This document shows positions 18,949-27,227 of a stretch of 64,000 nucleotides of DNA, one piece after another. The notes below the pieces were generated by a model. That model searched no databases. It was not told the origin of the DNA and saw nothing but the letters and a program-made list of their open reading frames with translations. Position numbers and translations under genes: made by a program. This DNA is from Helicobacter sp. 12S02232-10 (GTDB taxonomy: Bacteria; Campylobacterota; Campylobacteria; Campylobacterales; Helicobacteraceae), in the NCBI RefSeq assembly GCF_002272895.1, contig NZ_MLAQ01000007.1:1-64000 (forward strand). The letters run 5' to 3'. Positions within the stretch are counted from its first letter, which is position 1. The number at the start of each line of letters is the position of its first letter.

Positions 18949-19783
18949 TTTTTTGACTCTTGATGTAAAACAATAAACCTAGAGATATTGCAATCATAAT
19001 CACACTGAGAATCTGCCCCATACTAAGCCCCAACAGATAATGACCCATTTGTGGATCGGGTTCGCGCCAAAATTCTGCAATAAAACGCATTGTGGCATAA
19101 GAAATCCCATATACGACAATGAGCAAGCCTTGAGTTTTGAGTGTTTTTTTGGCTATCCATACACAAATAAAGACGATGATACCTTCTAAAAATGCTTCAA
19201 TGAGCTGGCTAGGGTATCTTAAAGTCCCATCAACAAGAATGCCGATTTTTTGTCCCCATAAATCATTTTTTGGCACGACTCTTCCATAAAGTTCTTGATT
19301 GAGAAAATTCCCGATTCTTCCAAAGACATAGCCTAATGGAACGCTTATAGCGACCAAATCCATATAAAGCAGAAAGTTTTGGCGTTTTTTGTAAGAGAAA
19401 GCGATTGAGGCGATCAAAAATCCTATCAATGCTCCGTGATAGCTCATACCGCGGATGCCTACAAAATCACCGCGTGAATCAAAAGGGTTGAAAATCTGCC
19501 AAGGATGGGTGAAATAATACAGGCTGTTTGGATCATAAATGGCTATATAACCGATTCTTGCCCCTAAAATCACCCCGATTTCGACCCAAATAAAATAGCT
19601 TTCAAGATTTTTACTTGAAATCGGGAATCGCTTAGGATCTTTTTTGATGGCTCGTTTTGCCATATAAAGTGCAACAAGGAGGGAAAGCACATATGCAATT
19701 CCATACCAATGGATTGCAATTCCAAAAATTTCAAAGGCAACGGGGTTGAAGAGGCTATAAATTTCGTTCCATTTGCTATACAT
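18941..19783 (-). CDS. lgt: Prolipoprotein diacylglyceryl transferase
   Basis: Transfers diacylglycerol from phosphatidylglycerol to the lipobox cysteine of prelipoproteins, the first step of lipoprotein maturation in the inner membrane. The 280-residue protein has seven hydrophobic segments, the catalytic-region histidine in MSYHGALIGF, and the Lgt signature GRIGNFLNQELYGR. It begins MYSKWNEIYSLFNPVAFEIFGIAIHW.. with AAGGATCT upstream. Lnt, the last enzyme of the pathway, is also in this window (57027-58343). In H. pylori lgt (HP0955) directly adjoins the rluA-like gene; here two extra genes stand between them. Confidence 0.96.
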   Translation of the reverse strand: MYSKWNEIYSLFNPVAFEIFGIAIHWYGIAYVLSLLVALYMAKRAIKKDPKRFPISSKNLESYFIWVEIGVILGARIGYIAIYDPNSLYYFTHPWQIFNPFDSRGDFVGIRGMSYHGALIGFLIASIAFSYKKRQNFLLYMDLVAISVPLGYVFGRIGNFLNQELYGRVVPKNDLWGQKIGILVDGTLRYPSQLIEAFLEGIIVFICVWIAKKTLKTQGLLIVVYGISYATMRFIAEFWREPDPQMGHYLLGLSMGQILSVIMIAISLGLLFYIKSQKNA

Positions 19784-19792
19784 TTTAGATCC

Positions 19793-20119
19793 TTATTCGC
19801 TTTGTTTGATAGAGATTTCAAATTTTTCAATCAATTCTAGAATTTTGAATAAATTGAATAATTTCATATCATTGGTATAAATTTTTACATCGATAAAATC
19901 ATTTTCTTTTAGTTTTAATAGATAGCCTATCGTGTAGGAATTGATAGGGTAAGAATTGATAAAAAATATAAAAAGAATTTTGCTTGAATCCTGATTGACT
20001 TCTTTGAGTGCGGGACGAATTTTTTCTTTGAATTCTAAAAATTCATCGTAGGTTTTGATTTTTCCGATACATTTGATAAACATTTCGTTTTTTTCAGTTT
20101 TTGAAATGGTTATGTTCAT
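19793..20119 (-). CDS. Small STAS-like protein, possible anti-sigma antagonist
   Basis: 108 residues with no signal peptide or membrane helix. Alternating strands and helices (MNITISKTEKNEMFIKCIGK, then SSKILFIFFINSYPINSYTIGYLLKLKE, then DVKIYTNDMKLFNLFKILEL) fit a STAS fold; the middle block aligns with the D/N-S-S/T phospho-loop of SpoIIAA-like proteins, but the usual DSSG is replaced by NSYPINS. It is 9 bp from lgt and 10 bp from the gene upstream, which looks like a degenerate HATPase. The pairing argues for a partner-switch module; each assignment alone is weak. Confidence 0.55.
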   Translation of the reverse strand: MNITISKTEKNEMFIKCIGKIKTYDEFLEFKEKIRPALKEVNQDSSKILFIFFINSYPINSYTIGYLLKLKENDFIDVKIYTNDMKLFNLFKILELIEKFEISIKQSE

Positions 20120-20129
20120 TTTTTTCCGC

Positions 20130-20552
20130 CTATTTTAAACAAAAAGATATTTTTTCATAAGCCATTTTTCCTATGTTCCCATAAGAGTAGTTTTTGCAGA
20201 GATATTTTATTATCTTTTTGCCATTGCCACCAAAAAAACATCTTGATTTTTTTGTATAAGGAATGCGGCGGTAATGGATAATGACTTCAAGCTTATTGCT
20301 TTGATGGAAAAAACTGAGATTGATTTTTTGGAGACTTTTTTTTATTTTTCCTTCAAAAATCTCATTTTTTTCATTGCCAAAAATAGCGTGTTCAAGGATA
20401 TTTGAAAGGACTTCAAATAATACTAGAGTGATGTCTTGGTGTTTTGTAAGCGAAAAAACAGGAAGATTTTTAATGAGCTTATCTATGGATTTAAAATCCG
20501 CACTCACATTAAAGATTTTTGAATGCATCAGGGGCTTTAGAGGTAAATTCAT
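20130..20552 (-). CDS. HATPase_c-like protein, possible RsbW-type anti-sigma kinase relative
   Basis: 140 residues. LVLFEVLSNILEHAIFGN (about 43-60) matches the N-box of GHKL ATPases of the RsbW/SpoIIAB group, and FFGGNGKKIIKYLCKN near the end resembles their glycine-rich G2 loop. The D-x-G motif that normally binds adenine is not visible; the matching stretch reads HYRRIPYTKK, so ATP binding may be altered. The start overlaps the end of the rluA-like gene by 44 bp, or by 20 bp if the ATG at 20528 is used; neither has a strong ribosome-binding site. It is followed by the STAS-like gene. Confidence 0.55.
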   Translation of the reverse strand: MNLPLKPLMHSKIFNVSADFKSIDKLIKNLPVFSLTKHQDITLVLFEVLSNILEHAIFGNEKNEIFEGKIKKSLQKINLSFFHQSNKLEVIIHYRRIPYTKKSRCFFGGNGKKIIKYLCKNYSYGNIGKMAYEKISFCLK

Positions 20553-21234
20553 ACCCCAATAAAGAGATTTTATGGGCGTGAAGCATTAGGCGTTTGGCAT
20601 TTGAGCCTCCATAAAAAGTATCACCTACAACGGGATGACCGATACTCGCAAGATGAACCCTGATTTGGTGGGTGCGTCCTGTTTTAATTAGGACTTCAAG
20701 CAATGTTTTTTTTCCGATAATGCGCAAGGGTTTTATAAATGTAATGGCATTTAAGCCATCTTTGGAGATTTTGCTTTTAGCATAGGTGCCTTTGATTGTA
20801 AGGATAGGTTTATTGATTTCACATTCTTCAGCAACCATTCCATCTACTAATGCAAGGTATTCTTTATAAACATTTTGTTTTTTGAAAGCTGTTTTTGCTT
20901 CCAAATGAAAAGAGCTGTTTTCTTTTACAAGCAAGATAATTCCGCTAGTTTCCTTATCAAGTCGGTGCAATAAAACCCAGTCTTGAAATATTTGGGTGAG
21001 TTGGTAGCTTTCTATAAAAGCAGGTTTATCAATCGCAAGGATATTTTCATCTTCAAAAATGATTTTAGGTTCTTGGAGGGTAGAGATTTCGAAAACAGAA
21101 TTTTTGGGAAGATCAGCGCGTGCAATGGTGAGCTTTTTACCATTGCAGACTACAAGTCCTTGATCGATGAGTGATTTGGCTTTTTTGTTTGAAATTTTTT
21201 CTTGAATGCTTAGGAGTTTATAAGCTTTATCCAT
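20509..21234 (-). CDS. RluA-family pseudouridine synthase with an S4 domain
   Basis: Isomerises specific uridines in rRNA or tRNA. The first 60 residues form an S4 RNA-binding domain (NKKAKSLIDQGLVVCNGKKL), followed by the catalytic domain with LLHRLDKETSGIILL, whose Asp is the nucleophile, and GRTHQIRVHLASIGHPVVGD. 241 residues. It corresponds in position to HP0956, between lgt and waaA in H. pylori. It overlaps waaA by 8 bp upstream and the HATPase-like gene downstream. The target uridine cannot be read from sequence. Confidence 0.92.
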   Translation of the reverse strand: MDKAYKLLSIQEKISNKKAKSLIDQGLVVCNGKKLTIARADLPKNSVFEISTLQEPKIIFEDENILAIDKPAFIESYQLTQIFQDWVLLHRLDKETSGIILLVKENSSFHLEAKTAFKKQNVYKEYLALVDGMVAEECEINKPILTIKGTYAKSKISKDGLNAITFIKPLRIIGKKTLLEVLIKTGRTHQIRVHLASIGHPVVGDTFYGGSNAKRLMLHAHKISLLGYEFTSKAPDAFKNL

Positions 21235-22429
21235 TGAAGTCCTTAGAATTTACTATTTTTGAGACAAGGATTTGAAGCTTGTCTTCTTTATTTTTCATCG
21301 TGGTATTTGGAAGGGATTTAAAATCCTTGAGAGTCTCTTGGAGTTCATTTTCATTCACGATTTTATAACCTTCAATTGCATCAAAAAGGGCATTTTGATT
21401 GAAAATATAAGGCCCGCTAATGAGTTTGGTATGAAAAAATGCAGGTTCAAGAGGGTTATGCCCGCCTATTTTAGCAAAAGATCCGCCCAAAATAACAATG
21501 TCTGCGATTGCATAGAAATTATTCAGTTCGCCTAAGGTGTCAATGAGAAAAATATCGCAGTCTTGAGAAAAGCCCGATCGGGAAAAAACTTTGTATGTAT
21601 GAGGGGTTGCAGAGATCATTTTTTTGATGAGTCTTTCGACTTGTTCAAAGCGTTCAGGATGTCTAGGGGCGAGGATAAGTCTGCATTTGGGAAAAGTGCT
21701 TTTAAGGTTTAAAAATGCTTTTAAAATAAGCTCTTCTTCTCCATAATGCGTGCTTGCACCTACAATTGTCAGATCGGGACTTTTGGGATAATCGATGCTT
21801 TTGAGAGGAAGGCACAAGAGTTTTAGGTTTCCAAATATTTCAATATGCTGTGCTCCAAGAATTTTTAATCTTGCGCCATCTGTAGCTTCTTGGGCTAAAA
21901 CTTCATCAATTTGTCCAAAGACTTTTTTATAAAATCGGGCAAATTTTTTATATTTGGGAAAAGAACGCGTGGAGATTCTAGAATTGATGAGCATTGTTTT
22001 TGCCCCAGCATTTTTTGCACTTTTAAAGAGCAAATACCAAAGTTCAGCTTCTGTAACCACGAGGGTTTTCAGAGATTTTAAGGCATTTTTCCAAAAAGGG
22101 ATAAATATCTCAAAAGGTAGAAATTTAATTTCAATATGGGGATAGTCTTTGTAGGTCAGGCTTGCAAGATCAAAACCTGTTTGTGTGATGACGGTGAGTA
22201 ATATCGGTTTTTGGGGCATTGCTTTGATGATAGGTTCTAATGATTTGATTTCTCCGTATGAACAGGCGTGAAACCAAAAATGTGGCAAAGAGCGAAGAGA
22301 AAAATTTTTTAGAAAAAATCTTGCAGGGATTGATCGTTTATGCTTTGATTTGAACGATGTCAAAATCAATAATGGGATTGAAATGACATAAACGATCAAA
22401 AATATTAAATAATAAGCCACCTCAAACAT
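21227..22429 (-). CDS. waaA: 3-deoxy-D-manno-octulosonic acid transferase
   Basis: Attaches Kdo from CMP-Kdo to lipid A on the cytoplasmic face. 400 residues with an N-terminal membrane anchor (about 3-22), then a GT-B glycosyltransferase. HACSYGEIKSLEPII (family: HaaSvGE), VTQTG, the EAELW motif (VVTEAELWYLL) and the C-terminal ILGGSFAKIGGHNPLEPA with its donor-binding glutamate are all present. It belongs to the leftward operon, 9 bp after the HP0958-like gene and overlapping the rluA-like gene. kdsA at 50334-51140 makes the Kdo precursor. Confidence 0.95.
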   Translation of the reverse strand: MFEVAYYLIFLIVYVISIPLLILTSFKSKHKRSIPARFFLKNFSLRSLPHFWFHACSYGEIKSLEPIIKAMPQKPILLTVITQTGFDLASLTYKDYPHIEIKFLPFEIFIPFWKNALKSLKTLVVTEAELWYLLFKSAKNAGAKTMLINSRISTRSFPKYKKFARFYKKVFGQIDEVLAQEATDGARLKILGAQHIEIFGNLKLLCLPLKSIDYPKSPDLTIVGASTHYGEEELILKAFLNLKSTFPKCRLILAPRHPERFEQVERLIKKMISATPHTYKVFSRSGFSQDCDIFLIDTLGELNNFYAIADIVILGGSFAKIGGHNPLEPAFFHTKLISGPYIFNQNALFDAIEGYKIVNENELQETLKDFKSLPNTTMKNKEDKLQILVSKIVNSKDFNG

Positions 22430-22438
22430 AAAAACACT

Positions 22439-23149
22439 TTATACCGTTTCCTCAATATAAAGAATTCTCCCACAATGTGGGCAGGTAATGATGTCGTTGC
22501 TTTGAATGATTTCTGCATACACTCTATCGTTGATTCTGATGAAGCAACCCCCGCAAGCTTGTTTTCTGACAGGAACAACGCTGGCATTTTTAGCCCATTT
22601 TCTGACTTTTTCATAAAAACTGATGAGTTTTTGATCCATAGTAACGATGAGTTTTTGTTTTTGAGCAAATATTTTTTCTTGTTGATCTTTGATCTCTTCG
22701 ATGTCCTTGCTTACTTTTTCTTCAAGTTCAGTGATTGTTTTTTCAAGTTCAGTGATTGTGGATTCGACAGATTTTTGCAATTCGGTTTTGTGTTCGAATT
22801 CAGTTTCAAGCCTTTGGATTTCTTGATTGGCTTGAGCAGATTGTTCTTTGGCAATCTCTTCTTCAATATTAAGTGCTTTGAGTTCTCTTTCTGATCTCAC
22901 TTCCGAGATTTTTTTATAAATATTTTCGAGTTTGGCACTCACATCTTGCAAAACTTGTTCATTTCTTGAGATTTGAAGTTTAATGTCCTTTTTATCTTCT
23001 TCTAGATTTAGAAATTCCAAATTTTTAATTTCTTTGGAACGAATGGTTTTGTCAAGATCGCTTCTTTTTTGTGCGATTTTAGGCTCTAGGTTGTCAATCT
23101 CTTTATCAAGGTTTGATATTTGAATGAGCTGCTGGAGGTTTTTGTTCAT
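22439..23149 (-). CDS. Coiled-coil zinc-ribbon protein (HP0958 family)
   Basis: 236 residues: a long coiled coil from about 5 to 175 rich in Glu, Lys and Gln, then a C-terminal zinc ribbon with CGGC and CPHC pairs. In H. pylori the homologue HP0958 stabilises the flagellar sigma factor RpoN and is needed for flagellar biogenesis. That role is known for the family and inferred here from fold, length and gene order (Nif3 upstream, waaA downstream, as in HP0957-HP0959). Confidence 0.9.
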   Translation of the reverse strand: MNKNLQQLIQISNLDKEIDNLEPKIAQKRSDLDKTIRSKEIKNLEFLNLEEDKKDIKLQISRNEQVLQDVSAKLENIYKKISEVRSERELKALNIEEEIAKEQSAQANQEIQRLETEFEHKTELQKSVESTITELEKTITELEEKVSKDIEEIKDQQEKIFAQKQKLIVTMDQKLISFYEKVRKWAKNASVVPVRKQACGGCFIRINDRVYAEIIQSNDIITCPHCGRILYIEETV

Positions 23150-23159
23150 ATTCTTATCC

Positions 23160-23897
23160 TTATAGATGTGTAAATGGATTTTTACAATCTTTAATTATAG
23201 CTTGATAACCCTTAGTTTTCAAAATGGTTTGCAAGATTTGAGGAAAATTTTTTTCACTTTGATAGTGCTCTGCATCAATCAGACTGATTTTGAGTGACTT
23301 TGCAATCATTGCATCGTGGTATTTAATGTCCCCAGTTATCAGACACGAATTTTGTTTTAAGCTGTTTTGATACAGATGGGAAGAGCCTGCACCACACACG
23401 ATAGAGACAAAGTCAATTATATCAGAACTTTGAGCGCATTTGATTGAGGGCAAATTTAGCTTTTGCTTGATTTTTTCAGCTAAAAGTGAAAATTTTATGG
23501 GTTGTATGGCACCACTTAAAGCAATGCCGTCTGTTTTGAGACCTTCAAATCCTAGAATATTTTGTGCAAAATAAGGGTTGAGGTGGGTGGTATCGAAGTT
23601 TGTGTGCATACAGATTAAGGAGCAATTTTTTTCTATCAGAATTTTAGCGATGTTTGCAGGATAGGAATTGTAAGAAAAAGATTTTAAAGGTTTAAAAAAT
23701 AAGGGATGATGCGCAATGATAAGGCTCTGGGGTGAAACACTTTGGGCAATTTCAGGTGTGACCTCCAAACACAAATAAATTTCTTTGGCATCTTCATCTT
23801 CATTTCCTAGATTCAACCCGCTGTTATCCCATTTTTCTTGCAATTCAAAAGGAGAAATAGAATTTAAGACATCATAAATTTCACAAACTTTTTTCAT
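23160..23897 (-). CDS. Nif3-like dinuclear metal-centre protein
   Basis: 245 residues of the NIF3/YbgI/DUF34 family, known for a two-metal site in a toroidal hexamer. Visible metal-binding motifs are IIAHHPLFF (two histidines), [12 protein letters not shown] and, near the end, DAEHYQSE, with TGDIKYHDA before it. The cellular role is not settled; GTP-cyclohydrolase-like and metal-trafficking roles have been proposed for relatives. The first codons overlap glyQ by 4 bp, and the gene sits in the gpsA-to-SMR operon, in the HP0959 position. Confidence 0.92.
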   Translation of the reverse strand: MKKVCEIYDVLNSISPFELQEKWDNSGLNLGNEDEDAKEIYLCLEVTPEIAQSVSPQSLIIAHHPLFFKPLKSFSYNSYPANIAKILIEKNCSLICMHTNFDTTHLNPYFAQNILGFEGLKTDGIALSGAIQPIKFSLLAEKIKQKLNLPSIKCAQSSDIIDFVSIVCGAGSSHLYQNSLKQNSCLITGDIKYHDAMIAKSLKISLIDAEHYQSEKNFPQILQTILKTKGYQAIIKDCKNPFTHL

Positions 23898-24799
23898 ACT
23901 AAATGCGCTTTGATTCTTTCTTCTCTTTCTTCCTCTTGTTCTTTATAAAGCGCGGCACAACCTTTGGCGATTTCTCGGATTTGGAGAATATGGCTTTGTC
24001 TTTGGGCTACAGAGATCGCCTTTCTTGCATCTAAAATATTGAAGAAATGCGAACTAAGCATCGTATAATCGTATGCAGGCAAAGGAAGTGAAGCTTGCAA
24101 GCATCTTTTGGCTTCATTTTGGGCTTTTTCAAACATTTCAAAAATCATTTTTGTATCTGCGATTTCAAAATGGTATTTACTGAATTCATATTCAGCTTCT
24201 AAATGCACATCTGCATATTTGACACTTTCTCCATTTGGGTTTTTTGCCCATTGTATATCAAAGATGGATTCTACGCCTTGAATATACATTGCTAGGCGTT
24301 CGACGCCATAGGTAATCTCTACGGGGACAGGATCGCAGGCTATGCCCCCAACTTGTTGAAAGTAGGTGAATTGTGTGATTTCCATTCCATCAAGCCAAAC
24401 CTCCCATCCAAGCCCCCAAGCCCCTAAAGTCGGAGATTCCCAGTTGTCTTCGATAAAACGGACATCGTGTTCTTTGATATTAAGCCCTAAGGCTTCAAGG
24501 CTTTTTAGATAAAGTTCTTGAATGTTATCTGGACTTGGTTTGATGAGGACTTGGAATTGATAGTAGCTCCCTAAGCGATTAGGATTCTCTCCATATCTTC
24601 CATCTGTAGGGCGGCGCGAAGGAGCTACATAGGCGACACTCCAAGGCTTGCTTTCAAGACTCTTAAGCAAAGTGGCAGGGTGAAATGTTCCTGCTCCTGC
24701 GGGAATATCATAAGGCTGAACAATCAGACAACCTTGATTTTTCCAAAAATTTTGCAGTTTCAGTAAGATATCTGAAAAGCTGTTTTCATTTGAGCTCAT
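23894..24799 (-). CDS. glyQ: Glycyl-tRNA synthetase alpha subunit
   Basis: Catalytic subunit of the heterotetrameric bacterial GlyRS. Motifs [20 protein letters not shown], the arginine-rich [21 protein letters not shown], and [14 protein letters not shown] are characteristic of GlyQ. 301 residues is the normal size. The beta subunit (glyS) is not in the window, so the two are unlinked as in H. pylori. Start codon follows AAAGGAATTTT. It lies in the operon between gpsA and the Nif3-like gene. Confidence 0.97.
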   Translation of the reverse strand: MSSNENSFSDILLKLQNFWKNQGCLIVQPYDIPAGAGTFHPATLLKSLESKPWSVAYVAPSRRPTDGRYGENPNRLGSYYQFQVLIKPSPDNIQELYLKSLEALGLNIKEHDVRFIEDNWESPTLGAWGLGWEVWLDGMEITQFTYFQQVGGIACDPVPVEITYGVERLAMYIQGVESIFDIQWAKNPNGESVKYADVHLEAEYEFSKYHFEIADTKMIFEMFEKAQNEAKRCLQASLPLPAYDYTMLSSHFFNILDARKAISVAQRQSHILQIREIAKGCAALYKEQEEEREERIKAHLV

Positions 24800-24834
24800 A
24801 AAATTCCTTTGTTAAAATTTTGATTTTATTAAGG

Positions 24835-25770
24835 TTATCTTTTCATCAAAGTTCCCATACTCTCTAATGGGCTTTTGCCCTGAATAATTTCTTGAACTTC
24901 TGTGGCAATAGGGGTATAAATGCCTTCTCTTTGGGCGATTTGAGTGATTGCCTTAGAAGTCTTGATGCCTTCAGCGACCTCGCCTAGATCGTTTAAAATA
25001 TCTTCCAAAGGTCTGTTTTTTGCTAATCCCAATCCGACACGATAGTTTCTAGAAAGGATAGAATTGGCTGTCAAAAATAAATCGCCTGCGCCTGCGAGTC
25101 CTAAAAAAGTTTGCATTTTTGCCCCAAAATATTCCCCGAACCGACACATCTCAACAAGCCCGCGCGATAAAAGGGAAGCTTTGGCGTTTTGTCCTAGTTC
25201 CAGTCCATCACAGATCCCTCCTGCTATCGCAATGACGTTTTTATAAGCGCCTGCGATTTCCCCTCCGATCATATCGTTCTTTACATAGGGTTTGATAAAA
25301 GTAGGCATTTTATTTGCAAACTCTTGAGCAAGGAGGGGGTTGCTTGAATGGATCGCTAAAGCACAGGGAAGACCTAAAGCAACTTCTTTGGCAAAACTTG
25401 GACCTGTCAAAAAGCAGAGATTTTCTTCAGAAATAAAGTCTTGCGCGATTTGACTTACAAAGGCTCCCGTACCCTCTTCAATCCCTTTGCTTGCGATGAG
25501 TGTTTTTGCTTTTTGATCTAAATGCGCACAAGCAAACCATTCTCTTAATGCCTGAACACTGATGGCAATAACAAAAAGTTCAGATTTCAAACCTTCTTCA
25601 AGAGAGGATTGCAAGATGGCTGGACGGGAGTTTTGGCTTAGGGTTTCATTCAAGGGTTTAAGCATAGAGGTAATATCGCGTCTTGAGATGATTCGAACCT
25701 CGTTTTTTTGTCCAAAGGCAAATGCAAGAGCTCTTCCCCAAGCCCCGCCGCCAAAAATTGTCATTTTCAT
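24835..25770 (-). CDS. gpsA: Glycerol-3-phosphate dehydrogenase [NAD(P)+]
   Basis: Reduces dihydroxyacetone phosphate to sn-glycerol 3-phosphate, the backbone of phospholipids. The nucleotide-binding [13 protein letters not shown] is at the N-terminus, [17 protein letters not shown] and the catalytic lysine in [17 protein letters not shown] follow, and the C-terminal [14 protein letters not shown] is intact. 311 residues. GAGG five bases before the ATG fixes the start. Probable first gene of the eleven-gene leftward operon that ends with the SMR pair. The MHS transporter upstream is 54 bp away on the same strand. Confidence 0.96.
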   Translation of the reverse strand: MKMTIFGGGAWGRALAFAFGQKNEVRIISRRDITSMLKPLNETLSQNSRPAILQSSLEEGLKSELFVIAISVQALREWFACAHLDQKAKTLIASKGIEEGTGAFVSQIAQDFISEENLCFLTGPSFAKEVALGLPCALAIHSSNPLLAQEFANKMPTFIKPYVKNDMIGGEIAGAYKNVIAIAGGICDGLELGQNAKASLLSRGLVEMCRFGEYFGAKMQTFLGLAGAGDLFLTANSILSRNYRVGLGLAKNRPLEDILNDLGEVAEGIKTSKAITQIAQREGIYTPIATEVQEIIQGKSPLESMGTLMKR

Positions 25771-25824
25771 CTTGCCTCTTATTTATCAGATATTATATTT
25801 TATCATAGAAATTAATACTACGTT

Positions 25825-27117
25825 TTATCCAAGATTTTTTAATCTTAAATAAAGGCTGACAAAAACTGCCACTATTCCCAAAAATCCTAGATAATATCCT
25901 ATCCATATCGGATTATAGGCATTTAGGCTGACTACAAGAATTGGGGCAAATCCCCCAAAAATCGCATAAGCAAGATTATAGGAAAATGATAGTCCGCTGA
26001 ATCTGATATTGGAGGGAAAAATACGCACCATAATCAAAGGAGTGAAGTTCATTACGCCTGCAAAAATTCCTGAGATTATATACCAGAAAAAAACACTTTG
26101 AATTTGGCTTTGATGGTAGAGCTCATAAAAATATATCAAAGAAGAAGCACAAAATCCAAGCCCAAAAATACAACAAATCTTAAGAACACCAAACTTATCA
26201 GCCAAAACGCCTGCAATGACACAACCAATGGCTACTGCAAAAATAGCAAGCATTTGGATTAAAATGATTTGAGTGTTTGAAGCTTGTAAAACTCCTTTCA
26301 TAAAATTAGGCATTAAAAGAATCAGCACGACAATACATCCTGTGAGCACCCAAGTCATTAAAGCGGAAATAATAACACCTGTTTTAGCGCTTTCAAATAC
26401 TTTTTTGATCGGGAGTTTGACCAAAGAATTACTTGCTTTCATTTCTTGAAAAATAGGCGTTTCTTCCAAATACCTGCGTAGAAAAATAGAAATAATCCCA
26501 AACACTCCTCCTAAAATAAAGGGCAATCTCCAAGCAAAATCCTCAATTTGAACGGAAGTGAAAAAAATATTGATGAAAAATGCGACCACAGATCCCAATA
26601 GAATTCCTCCCACGACACAGCCAGTAAGCACACCCATAGCAAATCCTAGATGTTTTTTTGGGACGTGTTCAGAGATAAATACCCACGCGCCAGGTAGTTC
26701 GCCTCCAATTGCAATTCCTTGCAGAATTCGCACAAGCAAAAGAATCAATGGTGCAAAATACCCGATACTTTCATAAACAGGTAGTATTCCGACTAAAAAA
26801 GTTGGGATTACCATCAGCAAAATCGAAAGCATAAACATATTTTTTCGCCCGTTTTTATCCCCGAAATGTGCCATAATAATACCCCCTAAAGGGCGAGCAA
26901 AATAGCCTGCAGCAAATGTCCCATAAGTATTCAAAGAGCTCCAAAAGGGATTGAGTGAAGCAGGAAAAAATAAATGCGAAATTACAGGAGCAAAAAACAC
27001 AAAAATAATAAAATCATAAAATTCCAATGTCCCTCCAAGAGAGGAAAGGGAGAGGGTTTTAATATCTTGCTTGCCAAGAGGTCTTTTGTGATCTGTAAAA
27101 CCTAGATTTATCTTCAT
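25825..27117 (-). CDS. MHS-family MFS proton symporter, substrate unknown
   Basis: 430 residues, twelve hydrophobic segments. GGTLEFYDFIIFVF, ARPLGGIIMAHFGDKNGRKNMFM and LQGIAIGGELPGAWVFISEH are the metabolite:H+ symporter signatures. It is diverged from the KgtP-like carrier at 11292-12554, for example EFYDF for EWYDF, so the two are unlikely to share a substrate. Closest general likeness is to the ProP-type proline/betaine and citrate carriers. It may be co-transcribed with gpsA downstream. Confidence 0.8.
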   Translation of the reverse strand: MKINLGFTDHKRPLGKQDIKTLSLSSLGGTLEFYDFIIFVFFAPVISHLFFPASLNPFWSSLNTYGTFAAGYFARPLGGIIMAHFGDKNGRKNMFMLSILLMVIPTFLVGILPVYESIGYFAPLILLLVRILQGIAIGGELPGAWVFISEHVPKKHLGFAMGVLTGCVVGGILLGSVVAFFINIFFTSVQIEDFAWRLPFILGGVFGIISIFLRRYLEETPIFQEMKASNSLVKLPIKKVFESAKTGVIISALMTWVLTGCIVVLILLMPNFMKGVLQASNTQIILIQMLAIFAVAIGCVIAGVLADKFGVLKICCIFGLGFCASSLIYFYELYHQSQIQSVFFWYIISGIFAGVMNFTPLIMVRIFPSNIRFSGLSFSYNLAYAIFGGFAPILVVSLNAYNPIWIGYYLGFLGIVAVFVSLYLRLKNLG

Positions 27118-27227
27118 TCTTTTGCCTTTTTAAAGTTTATGAATATTTTAAATGAATAAATATATTATATATAAAATTTAAAGCGCAAGAAATTTAATAT
27201 CTAAAGCAAGGTAAATGGTGGGGAAGC

